Positions 23,770 to 36,624 are shown, counted from the first letter of the stretch. The stretch: DNA of 64,000 bases from Nectonema munidae (GCA_030549495.1 JAUIRK010000188.1:62001-126000); one strand, 5' to 3'. A program made the numbers and translations. Notes: a model not told the origin generated them from the letters alone.

Positions 23770-25476
23770 ATTTGCTGTTTTTTACTAAATATTTAACTTT
23801 ATTTCAAAGTTGCAATTTAGTTCAAGTGTTATTTGTTCTAAATATTACTTTTTTAAAACTATCAGACCATATCAAAAGTATAAATTTTTGAACAAAATTT
23901 TAAATCTATAGAATATAGATAGCTCAAACTTACAGTTAATATTAGATAGAACCTTGATAACTTATAAAAGTATAGCGTTTGAAACACACAAGGCTTTTTT
24001 ATCTATAATTTTATTAATATACATTGCTATATGGTAAAAAATGTCAATCAAAATTTTGATAGATAATAAAATTATCTACAAATATATCATACAAATTTTG
24101 AATAAAACATATTTTTATACTAAATCGACCGTAATGATTTCATTTCTAAAATCAATTATTGCAATTATCGTGTAAAATTGTAAATTAAAATAGCGATGGA
24201 TGATGAATCACCCTTTTTCCAAATAAAAATAAATAATAATTAACACCTTAAACCTTGAAATGTACAACAATCCATTTTATAATGTTGTCTTCGAAGAATA
24301 AATATCAAATTAAATACATGGTAAAATCTAGGTATATGGCAAAAATATATGATTGATTACAATTAATATAAACGCGAGGGACTCTCTCTCTTATCTTCAT
24401 CCTTTTATGATTTTGGAAGATCGCCACTAAAGATTATGAGGCGTTATCTACCGTGCCCGAGCTCTTGCGGTTTTGAAAGGTAACTTTTTATATAAATTTA
24501 TTCTTCGTGATTTTGTTTGTAATCAACCTACAAGTGAATTTGTTTTTTTGCACTTTAATACTGAGGACTTTAAAATTCGATTATTGCGTAAATGTAATTC
24601 GAGCCAAAGTTTTCAAGGTTAACTAAGAGCAATCCTCAATACCAATTCTTCAATCTGAGATCAAAAATCATAGTGAGGCTCCATATCTAGTAGAAGGCCT
24701 TTTCCATCTCATTTCTTTTGGCGTAACAAAGTGAGGATAAGGTTCTTTGTATTCTATTTTTATGCCCAGACCTGTATTAAATTTGAATCTAGCTATATTT
24801 TCATACAACAGAGCACGTTTTTGAGAAAAAAATATACGTTTTGAATGCGAAAACTACGAATTCAACTTAAAAATCAGTAATATAAATTTCCAATTTGAAT
24901 AAGTAAAATGAAATTTTCCTTTACCCATAAATATGATGCGATTATTATTATACACGGGTTTGTAAAATATTTTTTCTTGAGCAATATTTCGCGAAGAATC
25001 AACCTACTTTGTGTTTTCATTCTGAAATTTGATGCTGATAAGTTCAATCCAGAGCGTACTTTGTCAGAGTGCAGCCCGAGGCGGGCGTCAATTTTGCCGC
25101 ATAATTCAAGTAGATGATAGGTATGCAAAAAAGAAGAAAAACAGTAAGAACGATTACTACATTATCAAACCTTTATAAATGGTATATTTTATACAATCAA
25201 TTTTGCAATGTTTCAATCTGATACTTCTTCACATTTTAAAAGTAAGCTCATTTTTTAAAAAAGTTATCAATTTTGACTTAATTTTTTTAAAATTAGTAAA
25301 ATGATTTTATTTTAATTCAAAAATTTGTAAGTATTTACAATTTCAATTGAAAAGGCAGTTTTTTTTTGTATTTTTTGAAATTTTAATTCAAATTGGAATT
25401 TTCTTCCAATTGTGTGACTTGAACTTGTGTCATTTATTTATTTATTAATTAATTCTTATTCAGTTATATTACCAAA
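23770..25476. other. AT-rich non-coding region
   Basis: No gene is recognised. The overlapping open frames on both strands at 24874-25128 are about 70-84 codons with no domain. Confidence 0.4.
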
Positions 25477-25484
25477 CCCGTAGA

Positions 25485-25759
25485 AGCAGGGCCGGCCTTA
25501 GGCCACTGCAACCTATGCGGCCGCAGTGGGCCCCGTGCTTCTCATTTTTCATTTTGATGATATATTGTATGATTTCGTTAAACACAAGGTTCAGTAAAAT
25601 TATTTTGATCGTCATTTTGTGTTAATGAAAAAGTAATAAACAAATCCCTTTTCTTTTTTTCAAAATCTTATTTCTCACTTTTAATCTTTTTTCCTACCCA
25701 CACTGGGCCCCCTGCAATCCATTTTGCATAGGGCCCCGCGAACACTAGGGCCGGCCCTG
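25485..25759. mobile_element. hAT-like MITE, 275 bp, GGCCGGCC ends
   Basis: The ends are CAGGGCCGGCCTTAGG on the left and, in complement, CAGGGCCGGCCCTAGTG on the right. The sub-terminal regions carry GTGGGCCCCG and GGGCCCCGCG. Flanking GTAGAAG and GTATAGAAG suggest an imperfect target duplication displaced by two bases. A truncated relative is at 20690-20795. Confidence 0.75.
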
Positions 25760-25764
25760 AGTAT

Positions 25765-27210
25765 AGAAGACAGCTATTGTCGAAAACGTTTGTTTTTGCA
25801 CTTAAAATAAAGTGTCCTCTAAAAAAATATCTTTTTTCATTTTTGAAAAAATTATCAATGGACACTTTCGTCAAACATCTTTTTAATAAAAAAATATTTT
25901 TTCGTTAATCTCATTTTTAATTTAATACAAAATTACAAAAAAAAATCATGTTGAATGCAATGAAACTAATTTAAACTGAAAACATCACCATATTTCAAAA
26001 ATAAATTCCACTTTTGACTATTTACCATTAAAAAATTAAATTCAAAACATTGAAAATAAATGATATCCTAATTTTTAAGCGGTTTTAGATGAAATGTAGA
26101 AGTTAAGTTCAATGTCTTGTTTGTATAAAACTTACGGTCAATCTTTTACGTCAGTATTAAAGTACAATGTATAAAATACTTCCATACACTCTCCTTGAAT
26201 TTCTTTTTTATCACGCTCTTGATAGAGAACTCAGTGATCGCCAAATAAAAAATAGCAAGGTGGGAGGAAAAGATGGAGGAGTTAAAAATGGTAATTTCTT
26301 GCAGAAAAGTTCCTAATAAGTATCTCGTAAGTTGAAGAATTAAAAAAAAGATTAACTTGACTTCGCGAAAGCAGAATATGGATGAGGGAGAGAATGAAAA
26401 CAATAATATCGTCTTATAACAAACTTACAATGGAAGAAGTAGTAGTGTAAAAGTAGCAAACAAAGGAAAAGGGAAAGGCACATGAATAGAAGTAGGTGGA
26501 ACGCATGCCTAACCAGCTCACATTGAGGGCGAATAACCTCTAAGTGCACGCGAGAGAGTGTGCAGGCGAATACAATAATCTCTTCTGCATTATTATCGCC
26601 AACCCTCTCCTTCTATTCAAATGGACTTTATGGTAGTAGTCTGTGCGTCTAGCAGAACTCCTGCAACTAAACTTATTACCAAACTTGAAAAATCGTAGGT
26701 AAAGAGCAAAAAATATGATTCCATCTTTCATTCTCTCTTTCGAGATACATAGGTTGGAGATTGAAAGAAGGATATTCCATGCAGAAAAATCTTGTATAGA
26801 TAAAAAACACTTTAAATGATTTACTCTGAAGAAGAATTCACGATATCAGTTATAAAATTTGTTTTAAAACCATATTTTTCTGATCTATTCTTGACACTTT
26901 GTAGAATTTCCTTACTCTTAATCAGAGATTTATCATTGGAGTAAATCAAGATTTTATTTTTGGACTTGCTCCTCAAAAATACAGTAAGGTGAATATTTAG
27001 AAATATATTTTTTCCCAATTTCAGAAGATAAAAAAATTACTTGAAAAAATTTCTGAAAAATACAATTTCCAACAAAATTTTTATTCTGTTCCTTTTCATA
27101 TCCGAACTGTATAAATAACAAAATGATGTGGACAGGGGAGTAAGACCTTCGTGTACCCAATACTAGTTTTACCTATTATTATACCTGTATTATTAAGTTT
27201 GGGGCGAGAA
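25765..27210. other. Non-coding region with weak exon-like signals
   Basis: It is mostly AT-rich. On the minus strand a good donor-like motif (GTAAGTTTG, about 26420-26428) follows a moderately GC-rich block at 26440-26740 (short frames of 63-85 codons, none recognisable). This could be an untranslated exon, but nothing proves it. Confidence 0.3.
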
Positions 27211-27214
27211 GTTT

Positions 27215-27285
27215 TATTTAAAATTTTGAGAGGCCGCAAAGTTAGCATCCGCCCAGGCGGCATGAAAGATATGTATTTATATACA
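27215..27285. repeat. Fragment of a hAT MITE (right-end block)
   Basis: The block TTAGCATCCGCCCAGGCGGC at about 27240, followed by ATGAAAGATA, matches the right end of the MITE at 36262-36624 (about 36585-36615). Only this terminal block is shared. Confidence 0.5.
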
Positions 27286-27289
27286 GAAT

Positions 27290-30200
27290 TTTTCACAGTA
27301 TAGTGAAAATACTAATGAAAAAAAAGACTTCTAATTTTTAAATTGTTGAAAACAAAGTTTTAATTCATAATAATCAATATTGAAATAAATAATGAAGTAA
27401 AACTACGATCGTTAGTATTTTTCATTACATACTTATCGAAAAATGGAGCATATATTCAAAATCAGTATAAAATTTGTAACACTTTCATATGTTACAATTT
27501 GTACCCTGAACTTACAAGCCATTATTCAGGTTGCTACGATTTTTTTAATAACTGATTTGTCGTATCCGTTTACCAAGCAAAAATTTAAAAAGTTACACAA
27601 ACCCAAATCTTAAACTTTTTTATCATGAGTAGTTTTAGCAATCAAATGATGAATGTACAATCCTTTTGGTACCCTACGTGCTACAATTACTCTTTTTGAA
27701 AATTTGTTACTGTATCTACTCGCGTGAAGAGGATTTTTCTCTAAAAAAGTGCAAAATTGACACTTCGTCTTACACGCGTGTTAGTCTAAAATCTAGCCCA
27801 ATTATTGATCTCAATTGACTTCTGTCAGCGAGCGATTACACAAAAAAGATATTAAGTTGAAATGTTAGTATGTATGATTATAGCTATATTTGTTGAAAAA
27901 AATGATAACGTACTCAAACTAAACATAGTAGGGAAGAAATGGAGGAAAGGAATTATGCACTGGAATTGAAGCAAGTGAAAAATAAGTGCTGCGATCTAAT
28001 CCAAAAGTGCTTCCAAATTGATTTTATATGATTCGAAACATTTTTGAAGTTCCGAAGATAAAAAGAAGATAAAAAGAAAGTTACAAGTAAATTAAATAGT
28101 TTAAAGTTCTTATATAGGAAGTTTGTTTTTCTCTGAAATCGTCAACTTGCGTAATACCCATCAAGATTTATCGACCTTGTCGTTTGCTAGAGCTATGGTA
28201 TATTTTTGCTTAGCCATTTGTCTAAACACAGCCAATTTTTTTAGCCAAATAAATTTTTCTTTTGGCTAATTTTTCAAAAAACAAAGTTTTGACTAATTGG
28301 AAAGCTTTTCACGCATTTAATGCGTGATCCTTTACAATTAGTATCTTGGTTATCAAATGCATGAAGGCTCTCTGAGAAACTCAGTTTTTATCTAGAAGCT
28401 GCGTACAGTGTAGCTGAATCTAAAATTAGTCAAGCAAAGTTATATTTTATTGCTATATATTAATTGAGGCAATAAAACAGATACATTTTCATAACTAAAG
28501 AGAAATGGTTTCACTAAACTTTCCAAAAGTTATCATTTCTGTTCGTCAACCGCACTACCAATTTAGCCATGGTGAATTGCCGAATGCCTAAAGCAAGAGA
28601 GCCTGTTTTATATTCTTCTTTCATCGATCTTGATTTTCATTATTCTTGAACTTTTTGTAAATTCACCGCGGGTAAATTTATCGAAAGGCATCGAATAAAA
28701 TTGATCAATAAATTGTGTTTATAAAGTTTTTTTATAATTTATAATTTTACAAAAAGAAAATTTTAGGGATAAAATATTCTTAAAATTTGAAACTTTTTTT
28801 AATTGGTTTTTTCATTTTTGAAAATAATATAATTTTAATTTTTTGAAAAAATAAATTGTATTCGTATAAAGAAAGGGGCGCAAATTAAAGGCCGAGGGCT
28901 ACATGTTCAACATTATTCCTTAACATTATTCCTCATGACTTCATTTTATATTGTGAAAATTTTTGTTTAAAAGTATTTTTCGTTAACTTTCCAAAATAAA
29001 GATGAAAGTTTTGTCATTTTTGCTTAGTTACTACATTGAATGAGACATAGCTTGCAAATTACTAATAAGCTTTTGAAATTTATAAAGATATAAACCTTGG
29101 TATAAACTCAACCTTTTTACCACCGCGGAACAGTATATTAATAAATAAGCAAGCATAATAAAAATTACATCAAGTTTTTGTTGATTATTATTAATGTTTT
29201 ATTTTATCTTTAGATTATTTTAGGATCTTTTGTAAATTTTGATATATTTAATGTTTACATTTTGTGATTGAATTTATATATCCTGTGTTTACATACCGCG
29301 AGGATTTGGTGAATGAATTCATAGAAATATTGGTGCTAATGAAATATGTGATCTGTATCAAAATTTGATCTATTTACTTTACACATAGATCACATATTAC
29401 AGTAGGACCGAAATATTTATAATAAATGTTTAAATTAACCGTTATCCCATGAATTTACAGAAATATTAAGACTTTGAAATGAAATACCTTAAAAAAGCGC
29501 ATTAGCTTATCCTACTATTTCTCACGAATTCTTAGGGAGCTGTTGCGAAACACACTAGGGTTCGGGGGAACACCAAGGCGATAATAGTTTTAGGTGAGAC
29601 GTGTGAAAATGCGATACAGTTTTTTTCATTTTCATATAAAAATCTTCTGCAAAGTGTAAAAAATGATACTGAAACAAAAAAGTCTTTACATTTAAGCGAA
29701 ATCAGCAGGGGTATGAATGTGGATTACTTCTGGACAACGAGATAAAATGTTAGAGTATATAAGAAGAGAAGGGATAGGAAAAAAGGATACAAAGAGCATA
29801 TATACTCGTGAAAGGTCATATCATAAGCGCGCATATATATATCTGTGTGCGTGGATTAGAAAGATTGATACTTACACTAACTACACTTGAATTATTCACA
29901 CGAATCAAATGAGAATCGATTCTCCTCCAAGTTGTCAACATCCTCTCGGTAATGAGGTGTCGGAGTAGAGAAAAGGAAGTGCATCGTAGCGCAGTTCGAA
30001 CGCTTTGTCTTTGAAAGAAGTGCAGCACTACATGTGTCAAAAGGAGTGACTAGAGTGGATCGATGCTTATGAAAGCGGGACTCATTATATTGTAAAACTT
30101 TTCAAAAGTTCAAGCGGTAAAATGCACAGACATCGGTAGCAAACGCACAATTACAAAATTACAAGTGCAACAATTTGCGAAAGTAAACTTGCTAAAACGC

Positions 30201-30555
30201 ATTGCAAATTAGAAGATAGCCGAAAAGTCCTATTTTCAGTTTAGAGAGAGCACAAGGAGATGCAACTATAGACGTTGATTTAGTGAACAGACTTTTTACA
30301 AAACCTCTCTCTTTTCTAAAAAATTTCTGTTTAAAGATCAAATGTAAAGTTCTTTAAATTTGATTAATATGTTGGAACTCATTTCATATACTAATAAAAA
30401 TCTTTAAATTTTTGGTTTAAAAAGAACATCCTACTCTTCAAGGGTTCCAGCAAAAAGAAACCTACCAAAATTACTTGTGTCCCTTAAATAATAATATCAG
30501 TAAATAATAATTGACATTTTATATCTTACTAGGGAAACATAATATGATATTATTA
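27290..30555. other. AT-rich non-coding region
   Basis: No gene is recognised. Near 29860-29870 a minus-strand GTAAGTATC donor-like motif follows a slightly GC-rich block (29870-30060) whose frame has no known domain. It could be a 5' exon of a host gene. The rest is AT-rich with simple A/T tracts. Confidence 0.35.
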
Positions 30556-30560
30556 TTAAA

Positions 30561-30703
30561 GGTAAAGGTCTCATAGGGTGTTTTCATCGAAAAGGCACAA
30601 TTGCGCCGCTTGTATTAAACTATGAGGAAAGCAAGCTTGATGCGGGATTGAACCCAAAACCTTGAGTTATCGAATCCAGGATCTAACCAACCCTACTCAC
30701 GCT
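30561..30703 (-). mobile_element. tRNA-derived SINE, family A, copy 3
   Basis: The minus-strand reading has GTGAGTAGGGTTGGTTAGAT, a B-box region GGGTTCAATCCC and the GCGCAATTGTGCCTTTTCG tail. It is the same family as 10915 and 15111, with one base changed in the B box. Confidence 0.75.
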
Positions 30704-31139
30704 ATTATTATTATTAACCATCTTAAAAAAGAATTAAACACAATAAAAAATATTTTTGATGAATGTGCATTTCTGTGTTACAGTTCGTACTAGTTTTACA
30801 CGATAGCTTGATGGCATTTCCATATAAAACATAGAAAATAAACCCCAAAAGCCAAAATCTATAAACTTTGTTACCAATTTGTTTATTGGCATTTTATTCA
30901 ATCTACACCTTTTTCCTAAAATAAATATCAAATATGGGTTATATACGCATCGGTCATTGCGTTCATTGTGTAGTATATTGTACTAAAACCCACGGTATAC
31001 GTTTTGAAGTAAAAATGGTATTTTGAAAACATTTTTCAGTTTCCAAAACAAAAATAGAGAAAGAAGTTAAAAATTCAAGAAGTTTTGAACTTAACAAAGT
31101 CAGAATAATTTTTAATCAGTACTTGTGTCCTGAGAAGGA

Positions 31140-31541
31140 ATGACAAACCCACGTAAATTTGAGAAAATTAGCAGGTATTTTGAAAAGAATAAGGATTGTC
31201 GACATCTAACCACATGTGGGTGTGGGTTGAATCTCTATAATTTGTTTGTGGTTTTGAATTATGAATACAATAATCCAAAGTTGATATCAAAGAAAGAAAT
31301 TTTCTTTAGCACTGCAATTACATATCATAATAATAATAATAAAATTGTCAACATATATACAAACAGAGCTATTATTTATCTCATAAAAAATCCCATCAAA
31401 GTTTTTGGTGCCAAAAAAGATATCGCAATATCAAAGCCCCCTCAACACCCACTACCTGACAGTTTTGATGGGAATTCCTCTAGTCTTACTTGCCACAAAA
31501 ATTTCAATAAAAGTATTCTTAGCCTCAAAACATATGGGTAA
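31140..31541 (+). CDS. Unrecognised 133-codon open frame
   Basis: It starts MTNPRKFEKISRYFEKNKDC and contains CGCGLNLYNLFVVLNYEYNN and KPPQHPLPDSFDGNSSS. It has no domain that I know. The length is notable for this AT-rich sequence but not decisive. It sits just upstream of a pair of 69-bp direct repeats. It may be a remnant of a repeat or spurious. Confidence 0.2.
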   Translation: MTNPRKFEKISRYFEKNKDCRHLTTCGCGLNLYNLFVVLNYEYNNPKLISKKEIFFSTAITYHNNNNKIVNIYTNRAIIYLIKNPIKVFGAKKDIAISKPPQHPLPDSFDGNSSSLTCHKNFNKSILSLKTYG

Positions 31542-31599
31542 AAAGCATTAAAGTTTTTGTGCAATATTGTTATGAATGTAATAAATACTGAATCGAAAT

Positions 31600-31668
31600 T
31601 TTGTGCAAAAATTATGGTTTACTACAATCCAATTTTTAATAATTTCTTTGTGGGTTATTAAATTTGAG
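31600..31668. repeat. Direct repeat, first copy (about 69 bp)
   Basis: TTGTGCAAAAATTATGGTTT and the next 50 or so bases recur 502 bp downstream at 32102-32170 with about 85% identity. Function is unknown. Confidence 0.6.
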
Positions 31669-32101
31669 GATGTAATTATTTTTGGGGTTTTTTTTAAATA
31701 ATTATATTTATTTTTTTTCCCCGTCTTTATGTGGAAACGATTCTTGCTTCACGATTTGATTTTTTGTTCCATATTGAAGGGTAATGACAAAGTGAGTCTT
31801 ATTTTGTAAAATATTGGACCATCGATGGCTTCTTAATATTTCCTTTAGTAAATCTTCCAAAACCTCAAGAGGTTGGAGAGGGGAGACAACGCCTCGGAAT
31901 TGTTAGACACCATCTACCAAAACCATAAAAGTATAAAGAAGTGAAATAAACCCTTTTATCTTTTGGTCACTATAACCCAATTTACACCTTCATATATCTT
32001 TGTTTATCATTCTATATTATATAAGAGGGAGACAACTTCGTTTACTTTTTATAAGGAAACTTGCTCTGTGTTTGATTTTGATATAAATAAATGGGGAGAG
32101 A

Positions 32102-32170
32102 TTTGTGCAAAAATTATGGTTTACTACAATCCAATTTCTAATGATCTCTTTGAGTGCTATTAAATTTGAA
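32102..32170. repeat. Direct repeat, second copy (about 69 bp)
   Basis: This is the second copy of the block at 31600-31668. The surrounding 31700-33060 sequence is AT-rich with no recognised gene; open frames at 31963-33011 have no domain. Confidence 0.6.
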
Positions 32171-34036
32171 CGTTTAAATTTCTATGTGGTTTTAAATCGA
32201 ATTATATGCATTAATTTACGTCCCAGTATTAAATCGATGTCAGAGAAGTTGTCTCTAACGTTGATATTAGCGTTTTCAGAGATGTTATCATCAAGAACTT
32301 AATGCCATTTGGAAAAATATATTTCGAGAAATTGAAACCTTTTCTCTTTGTTAGCTTCTCAAATTTAGTAAACACATCAAGGACTTTTCCTATGTACTTA
32401 GTTTCGAATTTATTGCACGCAACATTTGATCCAATTCTTTTGAGTTGCAGGAGCCAAAAAAAGAAAAAGTTTAAATTTATGAAAATAGAGATGACAGAAT
32501 CTTTAAAAACACTAATTGGTACTTCTCTAACGCTTCCATGTGACTAAATTTCAAAAGGCTATAACGTCGCCATATATTGCTAAAGTTATATGAAATTTGA
32601 TTTATTATAAACCATTATACGCTGTATACTTTATATATTATTATTGCTAATTTTTGCTATCTCCCGTGCTCTTGCCAGACCAGAGTAAAAATTTTCTATT
32701 TTTCTGAGAAATATTTAGCAAAAGATTCGCTATGAGCACTCATGATATAATTGGGCGGAAATTTTTACAAAATTTCACTAAATTGATAAAACTTGTCTTC
32801 ATTGATAAATGTAGAAAAATTTATCTTTTTTTTTCTTTTGAAATCCAATGTATTTCTCCTAAATCTCATACTAATTTTCAAAATTCATATTTTTTTATTC
32901 TTTCATATACAAAACTGGAAAAGAAAAAATATGATTTTGAAATTGAATCAAATAAAATATGCTAAAAATTTTAAAATTCAAAATAATTTTTTTAATTTAA
33001 TGAAAATTTAATAAATTACTAAATTTCATGGGTAATTCATCCAAAAATATAATAATTTGGAAGTTAATCAGGGACGTACACACGGAGGGGGGCAAAGAAA
33101 AAATTTGTCCCCCTTTCAAACTATTCTACACTACACTCAGAAATCACAAGTTGTAATTCTTCACAACCATTAAATAATGTATTGCCATCAAAATATGCCT
33201 GACTACAATTGCTTGAATGTCAGCTCATTTTTCATCATCACCATATGCTCCTATGATATGCGCTTATTATCCTGTGATTGACTGTGAGGCAGACAGTATC
33301 AACGGAAGTTTTAATTATACAGTTCACGAAAAAATAGAGTTCGAACTGTCTTAAAAGTGTAAGAAACTAAATTTCAAACAATATCAGTCTTCATTTTGAT
33401 CAAAATATACACTAATTCATAAAGATCCTTCATATCACATTGTCAAAACAAAAAGTTGCATTAATGAAGATGTCATTCAGTTAGTTGTTTTAACTAGGTT
33501 ATTTAAATTTGAAAATCTTTGAAAATTCATGGTTAAATCAGATATAAAAATAAAGTAAATTATCAATTGTAAAATTTAGTTAATTTAATTTGATGAATAT
33601 TATAAATGTTTTTTACGTACTTTTTTTCACTTGAGAAAATTTTTTATTTACTTTTTGAAACTAGTTCATTCAACTGATTTTTGAGTTAGTATAATTTTAT
33701 GATACACAAAGTTTAACATATTCACCGTTTTGAAATTATTTTTTTTATAAAAAATTCTGTTAAAAGCATATTTATCAACATAATTTTTTTGATAACATCT
33801 GAAGAAGTCGATATATCGGGTGATGCGAATAATATTAATGTAAGTTATGCCCAAAAATGAAGTTTGATGTACTTTTTATCTTTGAAATTCTCAAAATAGA
33901 AATTGAACATATGGATAAATGAAATATATTAAGAAAGTTTTTGAAACTTTCAAACAAGTCATGTTCCAGCACTGATAATTTTATTATCTAATGATTAATT
34001 TTTATCGGAAAAATTTAAGATCACAGTTTCCATTCC

Positions 34037-35708
34037 AAAAAACTCCACTTATTTGTCACCAAGAATAAAAAATGAAATAGTTGCATTCTACAAAAAATAA
34101 TACTTGAAATCAATAACTTAACATATATCTGTCATTGAAAGCTGATGGAATAAAAGATATACCTGTAAAAGAATGCCTGTCAATTGTAAGTAGTTTAATG
34201 GGGTGCTCATTTTCATTGATTCCTTTTCTTTTGTGTAAGGTGTTGAGATTTTTGAAAGGAAAGACCGTAAAGGAAGCATTAATTAGCAAGGTCTATCTGA
34301 AAGAATGTGATGCATCTTCTATCAACACCGCAATTCTAGACATTCTTGATGAGTGTAAAATTCAAAAACACAAAATTATGAAGCAATGCTATGATGGCGC
34401 TTATGTGATGTCAGGTAATATTTATCTACCAGTACTTATAGATGAAAAATGATATCTTAACATGCAAGAAAAATGGAGTCCAAGAAAAAATCAGTGAAGC
34501 ACTTGAAAGATACATTCCTTATATTCATTGTATAAACCATCAGCTTTACTTAGTTATCACTGCATCTTTCCGTCATATAAACCATATTGAATTTCTTTTA
34601 TCATTAATGACCAGGCTTTACAAGTTCACCAAAAAGGTTAAAGTTAAAACTTTTTTCAATAAACAATTCAAAAAATTTATTACAACAAGATGGGCATCAC
34701 ATTATGAAGTTATTAATTCATTGATAAAAATTATAGAAAACTGGAAAAAGTAAAAAATAGTTCTGATCTAGATGTTTCTTTCGAAGCAAGCAGTCTACTT
34801 CATGCTTAAAGACGATTCTTCAATATTTGTAATGCTTATGGTTGAAAAGATTAGTGTAATGAAGCCTGCTAATGACTACCTCCAAGTAAACTACATTTCC
34901 GAAGTTACATAAATAGTGCACTATACTAACTGATTTGGAAAGAAGATAATAATATCATTATTGGGATAAGTTTGGCAGAAGATTTGGTGAAAGTTTTGTT
35001 AGAATTCAAAGATGATGAAAACGAATTTGATTCATTAATCAAGAAAATGAGATTTTATGTTGACAAATCCAGTTCCACAGATAATATTTTTGATATTTTC
35101 GATGATAACGCAGAAAAAAACAGAACATTTCGTATTCTCTAAGATGAAACCTTACAATTGATTCTAGAGGAATTTGACAACAGGTTTGGTTTTCGACAAA
35201 TGTTCATCCTTATCATTGTTTTTTTCAGGTTTAATGAAAAAAACTGCACAATAATGAAAGCACTTTCATATTTATTCCCTGGAAGTGTAGGATTTTTGGA
35301 ATATGAAAAACTGAAACCTTTTACATCCCATCTACAAAATATATCTCAACAGTTTTTTTTGGAACTTAAAGTTGGAAAAGAATATATTAAAAAAAAGATA
35401 CAGAAAGAATCTAACGTTATTGGCGTTTTCGAAGTACTCGAACCAGTTAAAGAAGCATTTCCTAACATATATAAACTATATGAAGGTATTTTAAGGCAAT
35501 TTTGTATTATGTAAAATGATTCTTATTCTCTTTTAGGCCTTTTTACGATAGGTTCGAGTACAGCAGTTTGTGAAAGAAGTTTTTCAACCTTTAAGAGGAT
35601 TATGACCCCTCTTAGAAAATCCATGACTCCGTCTAGAAGAAACAATTTAATATTTCTTTCTTTTATGAAAGAATATACTAAAAAAATTGACATAGAAAAA
35701 TGCATAAT
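34037..35708 (+). pseudogene. ZMYM1-like hAT transposase pseudogene
   Basis: Blocks in order: YLSPRIKNEIVAFYKK near 34050, then DGIKDIPVKECLSIV (34144), replacing the usual ADGTTD-type catalytic stretch. KQCYDGAYVMSG lies near 34380-34415, NGVQEKISEALERYIPYIHC and INHQLYLVI near 34472-34560, and ITTRWASHYEVINSL near 34678. The C-terminal dimerisation block reads IGSSTAVCERSFSTFKRI near 35548-35600. The usual N-terminal TTF-type zinc finger is not seen. Several frame changes and stops, concentrated at 34750-35150, show decay. The family includes the vertebrate ZMYM1 and 52 kDa repressor-type hAT genes, but the flanking inverted repeats mark this one as a transposon. Confidence 0.8.
35486..35537 (+). 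other. Probable 52-bp intron in the hAT transposase
   Basis: GTATTT at 35486 and a pyrimidine-rich CTTATTCTCTTTTAG ending at 35537 bracket a segment with an in-frame stop. Removing it joins KLYEG to LFTIGSSTAVCERSF in one frame. Length and signals fit a short invertebrate intron. Confidence 0.55.
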
Positions 35709-36261
35709 TTTTTTTTCAAATAAAATTAAATTTATTTTAATTTAGACTTAGATTTTAAAGTAGTCATCAATTTCTGACTTTTTTGTTTTTCAAGTTTAAA
35801 ACTTTTTGCAAAATTATAAAAATTTTAGAAAAAAAATTTCTCATTTGTTGTTAGTCAAACTTTTTCTTTTCAAGTGAAGATCTCATTTTTTTGATGTTGT
35901 TAGTTTTTGTTGCCAAATAAATTCAGAAGCTGAAGAGAGAGGTTAGAATTGTAACTGTTACTGATTGGAATGAACTTAACTAACAAATTATTGAAATAGT
36001 TAAAACTTTTTAAAATTAATTAGACTCCAACTTTGCCCCCCCCCCCCCCCCTAGAAAAAATTTCTGGGTACGCCTCTGAGGTTAATTCTATTTCTGTTAC
36101 TTACAAGTCGCATTTTCTTCTTTTTTTTTTATCGTTTTGCAGATTTTTTGATAAATATTTATATTTTGGAATTCAACTTTCACGTCAAATAGTACATCCT
36201 ATTTATACGATAATGGACCTACTTGGGATAAATTAATACGTAATAAAACTTTTAATAAAAT

Positions 36262-36624
36262 CAGTGGCGTATAAAGAGGGGACGGGAGGCAGAGGTGGAT
36301 TCAGAGGGAAGGGGCGATCGCACGATACTCTCATTCATTTACAATGATTTTGTACATAAAAAATTCAGAAAAAAAGTTATAAAATCGGAGCGGATTAAAT
36401 TATCTTTTAAATCCGCCTCTGTCGGAAGGGGTGGTCCGCCCGCGCGCAGAATTTATTTGCAATAATATACAACAATAAACATTTAATCGAGATGTTTTAG
36501 ACTTAAATAATAATGTAAAAATGGTTTGCTACATTTTTATTCAAATTTCCCATACCTATATATATTTGAAATTTAGCAAAATTAGCATCCGCCCCAAGCG
36601 GCATTGAAGATAGGTATGACGCTG
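36262..36624. mobile_element. hAT MITE, 363 bp, hosting a second MITE
   Basis: The left end is CAGTGGCGTATAAAGAGG and the right end in complement is CAGCGTCATACCTATC. Flanks AATAAAAT (36254-36261) and AATAGAAT (36625-36632) match at 7 of 8. A 132-bp element lies inside at 36290-36421. The GCATCCGCCCC/GCGGC block near the right end is also found at 27240. Confidence 0.65.
36290..36421. mobile_element. Nested hAT MITE, 132 bp
   Basis: The ends are CAGAGGTGGATTCAGAGG on the left and, in complement, CAGAGGCGGATTTAAAAG on the right. Flanks ACGGGAGG (36282-36289) and TCGGAAGG (36422-36429) match at 6 of 8. It sits within the 36262-36624 MITE, so it inserted later. Confidence 0.65.

Larger units (their letters stand above)
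33069..36078 (+). mobile_element. Full-length but broken 3-kb hAT element (ZMYM1-like transposase)
   Basis: The left end CAGGGACGTACACACGG and the complement of the right end CAGAGGCGTACCCAGAA are hAT-type inverted repeats. Sub-terminal GGGGGGCAAAG on the left and a long C run (about 36034-36052) after TTTG on the right mirror each other. Flanks AAGTTAAT (33061-33068) and AGGTTAAT (36079-36086) match at 7 of 8. The interior carries transposase remnants on the plus strand, so this is a formerly autonomous element captured from end to end. Confidence 0.8.

Noticed and set aside
31600-32170. Short LTR pair
   Set aside because: The repeats are only 69 bp, 502 bp apart, with no TG...CA ends, primer-binding site or retroelement coding between them.
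34135-35708. Domesticated host gene of ZMYM1 type
   Set aside because: The coding region is broken and lies inside hAT inverted repeats with a target duplication.
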